Assembly: GCA_038203095.1 (NCBI GenBank)
Contig: JBBREH010000054.1
Location: 1-5,337 of the forward strand
Length of the DNA stretch: 5,337 nucleotides
Source of the DNA: PALSA-1336 sp038203095
GTDB taxonomy: Bacteria; Patescibacteriota; Doudnabacteria; UBA920
Direction: 5' to 3'
Numbering within the stretch: the first letter of the stretch is position 1; each line of letters opens with the position of its first letter. The position numbers were made by a program, and so were the translations under genes. A model generated the notes under the pieces. The model searched no databases, was not told the origin of the DNA, and saw only the letters and a list, made by a program, of their open reading frames with translations. This document shows positions 1 through 4,875 of the stretch, in pieces.

Positions 1-4
1 TAGC

Positions 5-157
5 CTTGTGGCGAATTAATTTTTGTCCAAAAATTGCTCTTTTGCCAAACTCTTGTTAACAATTTTTCCGCTTAACTAAAGTTAAACATCAAAATTTTTA
101 ACTTCGATTTTGGCTAAAATATCAAATTTTGGTCTAAAAAAATTAATTCGCTACAAG
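5..157. repeat. Long imperfect inverted repeat (hairpin element)
   Basis: The ends form a 20-bp stem: 5-24 (CTTGTGGCGAATTAATTTTT) pairs with 138-157 with a single G.T wobble at 10/152. Pairing continues inwards with small bulges: the CCAAAA...GCCAAA stretch of the left arm (about 27-50) faces TTTTGGC...TTTTGG (about 113-132), and GTTAACAATTTTT (55-67) faces AAAATTTTTAAC (about 92-103). At the centre TTAAC-TAAA-GTTAA forms a small hairpin. Almost the whole segment therefore folds back on itself. No coding potential is evident. It stops three bases before copy A of the dispersed repeat. It could be an old palindromic miniature element or a structured leader of the downstream transporter gene; the sequence does not decide. 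Confidence 0.6.
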
Positions 158-160
158 TCT

Positions 161-279
161 AATAAATCCAGGCACCTTCCTACGGGGGTTTAAACCCCGC
201 AGGAAAACTATGGTTCCATTCATCCCCACAGTCCGCCTAAAACGGATGGAGCATTCCGAAAGGAGCCCGGATAAAAGAA
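161..279 (+). repeat. Dispersed structured repeat, copy A
   Basis: This segment shares its first 21 bases exactly with 4665-4685 and stays clearly similar for about 70 bases, then again at its 3' end (ATTCCGAAAGGAGCCCGGAT against ATTCTGGAAGGTACCTGGAT). The outer arms pair with each other (166-178 with 260-272, two mismatches). Inside are a CCTACGGGG/CCCCGCAGG hairpin (around 179-203) and a TCCAT..TCCG/CGGA..ATGGA hairpin. The centre differs from copy B while the folded shape is kept. It covers the upstream in-frame ATG codons at 210 and 246 of the transporter reading frame, which argues that translation starts later, at 297. Confidence 0.75.
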
Positions 280-296
280 GAAAATTTCCATCAATT

Positions 297-1667
297 ATGC
301 CCGAAAACTTTATTGAAAAAATTGCCAAAGCGCCGGCCGAAGCCTTGCATGAAGGAATTGCAATTAGCGAGGCCGTTGGTAAAACCCTAGCTAAGCAAGA
401 ACCAATAAAAAAAGCCGGGTGGTATTGGAAAATTTTAGGCCCGGGTCTAACTACCGGAGCGGCCGATGATGATCCGTCGGGCATTGCCACCTACTCCCAA
501 ACCGGCGCCAGTTACGGTTTTGGCCTGCTTTGGCTTTCGGCTTTTACTTTTCCGTTTATGGGAAGTGTGCAGGAAATGTGCGCGCGCATTGGTCTGGTAA
601 CGGGCCAGGGTCTGGCCGCCAATATCCGTAGACATTTTTCCAAAAAAGTGCTTTATGGAGCCACACTGCTGTTATTTATTGCCAACACGTTTAATTTGGG
701 AGCGGACTTAGGAGCCATGTCAGCAAGCACGCGCCTGCTTTTTCCTCACCTTAATTATTATTTCCTGGTAATTGCTTTTACCCTCATTACTTTAATTTTG
801 GAAATTTTTATTAGCTACAAGCAGTATGCTAAATACTTAAAATTTTTATCGTTAATGCTTTTAGTCTATGTATTTACAGCTCTTAGCTCTCAGCTAAACG
901 TCTCCGAGGTTTTTCGCGCCGGATTAATACCACATTTAAGCTTTACCAAAAATGAATTTTTTCTGATTTGCGGCATTTTAGGCACAACGATTTCTCCTTA
1001 TTTATTTTTTTGGCAAACTTCCCAGGAAGTAGAAGAAGAAATTTTAGCGGGCAAAACCACACTCAAACAGCGACAGGTTCACACTTTGCCCAAAGATATT
1101 AAAAAAATGCGCATTGACAACTGGTCCGGCATGTTTTTTTCCAATCTGATAATGTTTTTTATTATTTTAACCAGCGGTCAAGTGCTGTTTAAGAACGGCA
1201 TAACCAACATTAAAACCGCGGCTGATGCTGCCGCTGCTTTGGGCCCGCTTGCAGGACAATACTCCTCGCTCTTGTTTACAATGGGGGTTTTAGGCGTGGG
1301 CCTAATGTCGGTTCCAGTTTTGGCCGGATCGGCAGCCTACGCCATTTCCGAAAGCTTTGGCTGGAAAGAGGGACTTTATAGAAAACTAAAAGGCGCTTTG
1401 CCGTTTTACGGCGTAATCATTATTTCCATGTTTCTTGGCATGCTGATGAATTTTACCAAACTTGATCCAATTAAAGCCCTAATTTATGCTGCAGTGCTCA
1501 ATGGATTAGTCGCGCCAATTATGTTGGTTTTAATTGTAAAATTAAGCAGCAATGTCAAAATTATGGGAGTATGGAAAAACGGCAAGCTTTCTAAAACGCT
1601 CGGCTGGACCACAGTGAGCTTTATGAGTCTGGTGGGTTTGGCAACAATATGGGGGTTGATGTTTTAA
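297..1667 (+). CDS. NRAMP-family divalent metal transporter (non-canonical site)
   Basis: This is a 456-residue integral membrane protein of the NRAMP/SLC11 (LeuT-fold) family, which imports divalent metals with protons. About 11 hydrophobic helices are visible, starting near residues 46, 75, 117, 154, 183, 222, 275, 325, 371, 394 and 435. Helix 1 carries GAADDDPSGIATYSQ (DPSG at 59-62) in place of the classical DPGN, and helix 6 carries GTTISPYLFFWQ (SPY at 233-235) in place of the classical MPH. QEMCARIGLVTGQGLA at 92-107 also fits the family. The metal-ligating Asn and Met are thus replaced, so I do not call it mntH; the substrate may be Mn, Fe, Mg or another cation. The frame is open from 210, but the first 29 codons lie in repeat A, so ATG 297 is preferred. 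A weak AGAAG lies about 12 bases upstream. The gene stands alone. Confidence 0.9.
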   Translation: MPENFIEKIAKAPAEALHEGIAISEAVGKTLAKQEPIKKAGWYWKILGPGLTTGAADDDPSGIATYSQTGASYGFGLLWLSAFTFPFMGSVQEMCARIGLVTGQGLAANIRRHFSKKVLYGATLLLFIANTFNLGADLGAMSASTRLLFPHLNYYFLVIAFTLITLILEIFISYKQYAKYLKFLSLMLLVYVFTALSSQLNVSEVFRAGLIPHLSFTKNEFFLICGILGTTISPYLFFWQTSQEVEEEILAGKTTLKQRQVHTLPKDIKKMRIDNWSGMFFSNLIMFFIILTSGQVLFKNGITNIKTAADAAAALGPLAGQYSSLLFTMGVLGVGLMSVPVLAGSAAYAISESFGWKEGLYRKLKGALPFYGVIIISMFLGMLMNFTKLDPIKALIYAAVLNGLVAPIMLVLIVKLSSNVKIMGVWKNGKLSKTLGWTTVSFMSLVGLATIWGLMF

Positions 1668-1781
1668 TTTTTAAACCTTACGGGGTGCGGAAGTAATACG
1701 GATATACGGAACGAGCGCTTGGGCATTCCAAGTCCGTATATTAGTATGATCCCTTCGTGTTCCGTAAAGTCTTAAAATTTC
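1668..1781 (+). other. Folded intergenic element with G.U-rich stem
   Basis: The segment directly after the transporter stop folds into one long branchless structure. The 5' arm 1678-1693 pairs with 1752-1767 at 15 of 16 positions, five of them G.U, and AT-rich flanks (about 1668-1677 and 1768-1780) extend it. Inside, ATATACGGA (1702-1710) pairs perfectly with TCCGTATAT (1733-1741), capped by CTTGG (1718-1722) pairing with CCAAG (1728-1732). It ends about 10 bases before the -35 box of infC, so it is not in that leader. It could act as the 3' end or terminator of the transporter mRNA, although no long U run follows, or be another miniature repeat or a small RNA. Confidence 0.5.
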
Positions 1782-1790
1782 GGCAAGCCT

Positions 1791-1819
1791 TTGACAAAAT
1801 TCCACATCTCGGCTATAAT
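1791..1819 (+). promoter_or_regulatory. Sigma70-type promoter of infC-rpmI-rplT
   Basis: A TTGACA box at 1791-1796 and a TATAAT box at 1814-1819 are separated by exactly 17 bp. Both hexamers are perfect matches to the housekeeping consensus. The expected transcript start is near 1826, giving a leader of about 36 nt before infC. Confidence 0.9.
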
Positions 1820-1844
1820 TGCTAAGTAAATTTAATGCACTTTT

Positions 1845-1858
1845 GACTTAAAAAAGTC
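1845..1858 (+). promoter_or_regulatory. Small hairpin just before the infC start
   Basis: GACTT (1845-1849) pairs with AAGTC (1854-1858) around an AAAA loop, ending three bases before the TTG start. The short leader has no Shine-Dalgarno-like sequence, so this hairpin is the only recognisable element near the start. It may affect initiation, but the stem is only 5 bp and could be chance. Confidence 0.3.
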
Positions 1859-1861
1859 GCG

Positions 1862-2443
1862 TTGGATCAATCAATAAAAAATCATTTGCTAAAAGTACGA
1901 TTAAATCATCAAATTAAAGCACCGACTCTGCGGGTTATTAGTGAAGACGGCCAACAAGTCGGCATAATGAAGACCTCTGAGGCTCTTATTTTGGCGCAGG
2001 AAACCGGCTTGGATTTAGTTGAGGTCTCACCTGTTGCCCAGCCACCGGTGGCTAAGCTCATTGATTTTGCCAAGTACAAGTACCAGCAAAAAAAAGTTGA
2101 GCAGATGCAAAAGAAAAAGGCCAAAAAGACCGAGGTCAAAACCATTTGGTTAAGCGTTCGCATATCCGATCACGATATGGGCATTAAGGCCAAAAAGGTA
2201 ATGGAATTTTTAACAGATGGGGACTTGGTAAGAATTGAGCTTAGAATGCGCGGTCGTGAGCAGGCCTACGGCGAAATGGGCCATAAACAGCTACAACATT
2301 TTTTGGGAATTCTTACTGTGCCATTTCGTGTTGAAGTCCCGGTAAAAAGAATGGGCGGAACGTTCTCTGTTACTGTCGCTCCGGCTAAAGTTGAAATTAC
2401 CCCAAAGCCAATGCCGGCAAAGCCGGTCACTCCAGGTAAATAG
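1862..2443 (+). CDS. infC: Translation initiation factor IF-3
   Basis: IF-3 binds the 30S subunit, keeps it apart from 50S and proofreads start codon and initiator tRNA. The 193-residue product has the IF3-N domain at about 12-80 (VRLNHQIKAPTLRVI, then DLVEVSPVAQPPVAKLIDFA at 51-70), a lysine-rich helical linker at about 77-92, and the IF3-C domain at about 93-177 with the conserved RGRE at 131-134. A Pro/Lys tail follows. The start is TTG at 1862: the frame is closed by TGA at 1844-1846, no ATG or GTG lies between, and the first ATG (1970) would remove the N-domain core. TTG 1886 is a weaker alternative. A non-AUG start suits a gene whose product discriminates against such codons, as known for E. 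coli infC (AUU). It is the first gene of the infC-rpmI-rplT operon. Confidence 0.96.
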   Translation: MDQSIKNHLLKVRLNHQIKAPTLRVISEDGQQVGIMKTSEALILAQETGLDLVEVSPVAQPPVAKLIDFAKYKYQQKKVEQMQKKKAKKTEVKTIWLSVRISDHDMGIKAKKVMEFLTDGDLVRIELRMRGREQAYGEMGHKQLQHFLGILTVPFRVEVPVKRMGGTFSVTVAPAKVEITPKPMPAKPVTPGK

Positions 2444-2451
2444 CAAATTTT

Positions 2452-2497
2452 AGGAAACAAGCAGACAAGCGCTTGCATACTTTAATCCTTGTATCCT
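2452..2497 (+). promoter_or_regulatory. Stem-loop between infC and rpmI
   Basis: AGGAAACAAG (2452-2461) pairs with CTTGTATCCT (2488-2497) with one mismatch, and the enclosed loop contains the 10-bp palindrome CAAGCGCTTG (2466-2475). It lies in the infC-rpmI gap, 21 bases before the rpmI ATG, and has no U tract, so it is unlikely to be a terminator. In E. coli L20 represses translation through structures in this same gap; a similar role here is inference only. Confidence 0.45.
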
Positions 2498-2518
2498 TTC
2501 ATACTTAACTATCATTCC

Positions 2519-2713
2519 ATGCCCAAAGTTAAAACTCATCAGGGAACAGCTAAACGAATAAGAAAAACCGGCACCGGTAAATTAATGGCCCGTTCAACAG
2601 GACAAGACCATTTTAATTCTCGTGAAACCGGCAAAACCCGTAAGAACAAACGTCGCGATATAAATTTGGGTCGCGTACACCAAAAGCTGAACAGTGTAAT
2701 ACCTTATAAGTAA
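2519..2713 (+). CDS. rpmI: 50S ribosomal protein bL35
   Basis: A 64-residue, very basic protein of the large ribosomal subunit, at the usual length of the family. The N-terminus MPKVKTHQGTAKRIRKTGTG and the TGKTRKNKRR stretch (about 48-57) match the L35 pattern, and the protein ends in VIPYK. The frame extends ten codons further upstream, but ATG 2519 gives the family's exact N-terminus. No purine-rich Shine-Dalgarno precedes it (the upstream bases are ACTTAACTATCATTCC). It is the middle gene of infC-rpmI-rplT, 75 bases after infC, and is probably co-transcribed from the promoter at 1791. Confidence 0.96.
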   Translation: MPKVKTHQGTAKRIRKTGTGKLMARSTGQDHFNSRETGKTRKNKRRDINLGRVHQKLNSVIPYK

Positions 2714-2721
2714 TCATTATC

Positions 2722-2792
2722 CACTAATCACAAATACTGCAGATCCTGCAAAAAAAATGCATAAGATTTGTTCCTATTTGTGTTGATTAGTG
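2722..2792 (+). promoter_or_regulatory. Large stem-loop between rpmI and rplT
   Basis: CACTAATCA (2722-2730) pairs perfectly with TGATTAGTG (2784-2792), and CAAATA (2731-2736) with TATTTG (2775-2780), giving a 15-bp stem with a 3-nt bulge (2781-2783). Inside, GCAG-ATC-CTGC (about 2739-2749) can form a small hairpin. A second ATTTGTGG at 2793-2800 offers an alternative partner for the left arm. The stem ends 15 bases before the rplT ATG, so it sits where it could control L20 initiation. Autoregulation by L20 is inferred from position, not from a recognised binding motif. Confidence 0.5.
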
Positions 2793-2807
2793 ATTTGTGG
2801 ACAATTT

Positions 2808-3152
2808 ATGACACGTATCAAACGCGGTGTAGCCGCCAATAAGCGCAGAAAAAATGTAATTAAACGAGCCAAAGGTTTTGATAACCGTCGTTCAACGACT
2901 TTTGTGGCTGCCAGACAGGCTTTGCTTAAAGCCGACTCCTACGCTTATCGCGACCGACGTAACCGCAAGCGTGATTTTAGAGCTTTATGGCTAATTCGCA
3001 CCAATGCCGCTCTGCGTGAAAATGGCACTACCTGGAGCAAATTTGCCGGAATGCTAAAAAAGCAAAACATTTTAATTAACCGTAAAATGCTTTCGGAACT
3101 TGCGGTTAAACACCCCGCAGTTTTTGACAAAATGGTGCAGAGCTTAAAGTAA
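2808..3152 (+). CDS. rplT: 50S ribosomal protein bL20
   Basis: A 114-residue, highly basic 23S rRNA-binding protein required early in 50S assembly; in several bacteria it also represses its own operon. The sequence is canonical: MTRIKRGVAANKRRKNVIKRAKGF at the start, followed by the long basic helix with AYRDRRNRKRDFRALWLIRTNAA (about 47-69), and NRKMLSELAVKHPAVFDKMV near the C-terminus. The frame is open six codons upstream, but ATG 2808 gives the family N-terminus. There is no evident Shine-Dalgarno site (TTGTGGACAATTT precedes it). It is the last gene of the operon, followed 16 bases later by a strong hairpin. Confidence 0.97.
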   Translation: MTRIKRGVAANKRRKNVIKRAKGFDNRRSTTFVAARQALLKADSYAYRDRRNRKRDFRALWLIRTNAALRENGTTWSKFAGMLKKQNILINRKMLSELAVKHPAVFDKMVQSLK

Positions 3153-3168
3153 AGTATCCATCCAAATT

Positions 3169-3207
3169 ACAAAGAGACTCTTTGCGCAGCGCAAAGAGTC
3201 TCTTTGT
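3169..3207. terminator. Bidirectional terminator hairpin after rplT
   Basis: The arms 3169-3186 and 3190-3207 pair perfectly over 18 bp around a 3-nt loop (CAG). The structure lies 16 bases after the rplT stop and 4 bases before the stop of the convergent pilin remnant, so it can serve both strands. The T tracts on either side are short. Each arm is itself nearly palindromic (AAAGAG-A-CTCTTT), so two smaller hairpins are an alternative fold. Confidence 0.8.
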
Positions 3208-3211
3208 TAAC

Positions 3212-3770
3212 CTACAAACCTTTTAAAAGCATTTCGGATTCCCCATCCAGACAGCCATCATTGTCATGTTTTTGGTCTAAAAGCATTTGTTCATCATTTT
3301 GGGGAATCCGACTGCTATCGTTGTAATCACCCTGAACTACAATATAAATTCCGGGAGGGACATGGCAAATATTGCCGGTGTTTAGGTCAGTATAGCGGTC
3401 AGCACCCACAAACCAATAATTATAATCGTATTTCCCGCCCCAAGGTGTAGTAGCCGGATAACTGCCTATATAAGGACCTCGCCATTTGGCTTGGACTTGG
3501 GCCATCCAGTCGCTCGGACATTGCGGGGCGCCACAAGCCGGACAATCTCCTGGGTTAACGTTGCAGTTGAGGCCGGTTTCCGAATTGTAAGCCAAAGGCT
3601 TGCTAAAACCCGGGTCTGTGCCACGGCCTACATCCGAGCGTAAACCCTCCCTCCGCTTCGGCGGAGGTTACACCAAAATTTGGTGTGAGGGTAAACCCAT
3701 ACGCCAGTTTATTTGATTTGACCTTAAAATTCGTTTAAGTCTTATTGTGTTTTATTTTTAAGTTTAACAT
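3212..3770 (-). pseudogene. Degraded type IV pilin/pseudopilin-like gene
   Basis: The downstream part (TTG-able codon at 3595 to the stop at 3212, frame open back to 3667) has a GspG-like pilin C-terminal pattern: KWRGPYIGSYPATTPWGGKYDYNYWF, four Cys (CNVNPGDCPACGAPQC) and a late GIYIVVQGDY. The start appears to be ATG 3770 (MLNLKIKHNKT), followed at once by an in-frame TAA. After this stop the same frame reads TNFKVKSNKLAYGFTL, a prepilin leader ending in the G|FTL peptidase site. The expected hydrophobic helix (VELLVVIAII type) is missing: after a second GFTL the leader frame ends at TAG while the C-domain continues in another frame. A stop, a frame break and a missing helix together argue for a remnant, further altered by the 51-bp element at 3640-3698. 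The C-domain alone could still be expressed, but I see no good start or export signal. Confidence 0.6.
3640..3698. mobile_element. Miniature three-stem palindromic element in pilin leader
   Basis: An 8-bp direct repeat GTAAACCC (3640-3647 and 3691-3698) brackets a compact folded unit with a 51-bp period. Closing stem: ACCCTC (3644-3649) with GAGGGT (3687-3692). Hairpin 1: CCTCCGC (3650-3656) with GCGGAGG (3661-3667) around TTCG. Hairpin 2: ACACCAAA (3670-3677) with TTTGGTGT (3679-3686). On the minus strand the direct repeat reads GGGTTTAC, the Gly-Phe-Thr codons of the prepilin cleavage site. In the leader frame the unit is open and reads GFTLTPNFGVTSAEAEG before the second GFTL. The repeat looks like a target-site duplication, but local duplication is possible. 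Confidence 0.55.
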
Positions 3771-3802
3771 TCTTTTTGTTTAGAGGCTGATTCTCTTGGG
3801 TT

Positions 3803-4491
3803 CTATTTTATAGCCGCGCCCGTGGCATAGGAAGCAAATTCCGTTTTATTTACGCTAATTATAGTATTGTCATCGCTAGTTAAAGCGACGCTGTCTAAAG
3901 CCGTCTGGCTCATTAAGTGCTTTTTTGTCCCGTCTAATTTATAAATTTTAGAAGTGCCCTGTTGTTTTATATAGGTCGCGTTGGCGTAATAATCAAACTC
4001 AGCCCGGCTGACTTCCTGGGCGTCTGAAGCTTTATTATTGTAAGACTTAAAAACCTTATTGCTCAGCATGGGTATTTTAATATTATGATCCGAAACCCAA
4101 TAAGGAATAACTTTACCTTTGAGCTTAATAAGTCGCGGGCCGTAAGCATAGCTCATAATAGCAAGGCCGGCGGTAGAATCTTGGCCCTGAGGGGAATAAT
4201 TTTCCGGGAATTGCAAACCACTAAGTCCGCTCGGGGAAGAAGAACTTGCCGTTGCCACGTTAGTCTTGCTTGTTAAAGTAGTAGTAGCAGTTGGGATCCC
4301 TACAATCGTACTGGTTGCCGCCCCGGACATCCCCATAGCCCCGGGGATAGTGCTGGTAGGCATAGGCGGCATCATTACTGCCGGTGTGGTTACGACCATA
4401 GGCATTGGTGGCATAGTATCGCCCAAAGCCACAAGCGGCAAAACACATAGCCCGGCTATAAAAAATCCATATTGTATTTTTTTATGTTCAT
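3803..4491 (-). CDS. Secreted Met/Pro-rich protein with tandem C-terminal repeats (start out of frame)
   Basis: I do not recognise a named family. The main frame is open from 4540 to the stop at 3803. Read from ATG 4491 with one extra base in the A7 tract (4477-4483), the product is 229 residues. It begins MNIKKIQYGFFIAGLCVLPLVALGD, a good signal peptide (basic n-region, hydrophobic core). Then come a Met/Pro-rich stretch (about 26-56, with MPPMPM and MMPPMP), a Ser/Thr-rich linker (about 57-92), and two imperfect repeats of about 55 residues (about 118-171 and 172-227). The repeats share IK..G...Y....K..M.S....S......VS..EF..YA and resemble, from memory, repeats of secreted Patescibacteria proteins. 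As written, ATG 4491 leads to MNIKKYNMDFL and stops. The main frame has no ATG, GTG or TTG before the signal peptide. AGGTGG (4506-4511) lies 14 bases before the ATG. It lies 32 bases before the pilin remnant on the same strand. Confidence 0.7.
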
Positions 4492-4562
4492 GATTGTTTT
4501 TGTTTCCACCTGTTTGAAAAATCCTTTTGGTTGCTCGGCCTTAGGCGGACCGATTAACTCAG

Positions 4563-4590
4563 ATTAAATATCTTAATTTACTTGGATCAA
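4563..4590 (-). promoter_or_regulatory. Possible promoter of the secreted protein gene
   Basis: On the minus strand TTGATC (4590-4585) and TTTAAT (4568-4563) are 16 bp apart, each a partial match to the sigma70 boxes. The predicted transcript start is near 4556, about 65 bases before ATG 4491. The region is AT-rich, so a chance match is likely enough that this is tentative. Confidence 0.3.
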
Positions 4591-4664
4591 TCTGCCCACC
4601 TCCCAATTTTGCTTTAAAATTATTTTTTAAATAGATTATTAATAATTTACTTGTGAAATAAATC

Positions 4665-4808
4665 AATAAATCCAGGCACCTTCCTGCGGGATATTACACC
4701 CCGCAGGAAGGCTATAAAATCCATTTATCCCCGGTAGCTAAGCCCTGGCACCATTTATGGTACTTAGGCAAGATGCGGGGTATTCTGGAAGGTACCTGGA
4801 TAAAACAA
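4665..4808 (+). repeat. Dispersed structured repeat, copy B
   Basis: This is the second copy of the repeat at 161-279, in the same orientation. The first 21 bases are identical, and both ends and the shape are conserved. The outer arms ATCCAGGCACCTTCC (4670-4684) and 4787-4801 pair at 14 of 15 positions. An alternative 12-bp hairpin, CCTTCCTGCGGG (4679-4690) with 4700-4711, shares bases with the outer stem. The centre folds as CTAAG (4738-4742) with CTTAG (4763-4767), capped by ACCAT/ATGGT. Here the repeat lies antisense to both neighbouring genes, unlike copy A, which argues against a gene-specific riboswitch. The rest of the gap 4492-4875 holds an AT-rich tract with palindrome ATTATTAATAAT (4635-4646) and no gene. 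Confidence 0.75.
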
Positions 4809-4875
4809 AAGCGCGCTAGCCAGATTTATTTATCATAATTTCAAAAAAATTACACTCTTGTCCGGTTAAGCCGGT

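Noticed and set aside
210..296. Longer N-terminus for the transporter from ATG 210 or ATG 246
   Set aside because: These codons lie inside repeat A, which recurs in non-coding sequence at 4665-4808; ATG 297 follows the repeat directly.
1..296. A manganese (yybP-ykoY) riboswitch upstream of the NRAMP gene
   Set aside because: The conserved motifs of that riboswitch were not seen; the structure present is the dispersed repeat, also found antisense to other genes.
3640..3698. A tRNA or other cloverleaf RNA gene
   Set aside because: Only two arms plus a closing stem, about 50 nt, with no T-loop, anticodon arm or CCA-like end.
4266..4493. Plus-strand frame giving a glycine/valine/isoleucine-rich hydrophobic peptide
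   Set aside because: It is the antisense of the Met/Pro/Thr-rich part of the minus-strand secreted protein; its composition follows from that and it has no family pattern.
4860..4875. Strong terminator after the pilin gene on the minus strand
   Set aside because: The CCGG/CCGG stem is only 4 bp and the T run is more than ten bases away; kept only as a remark.
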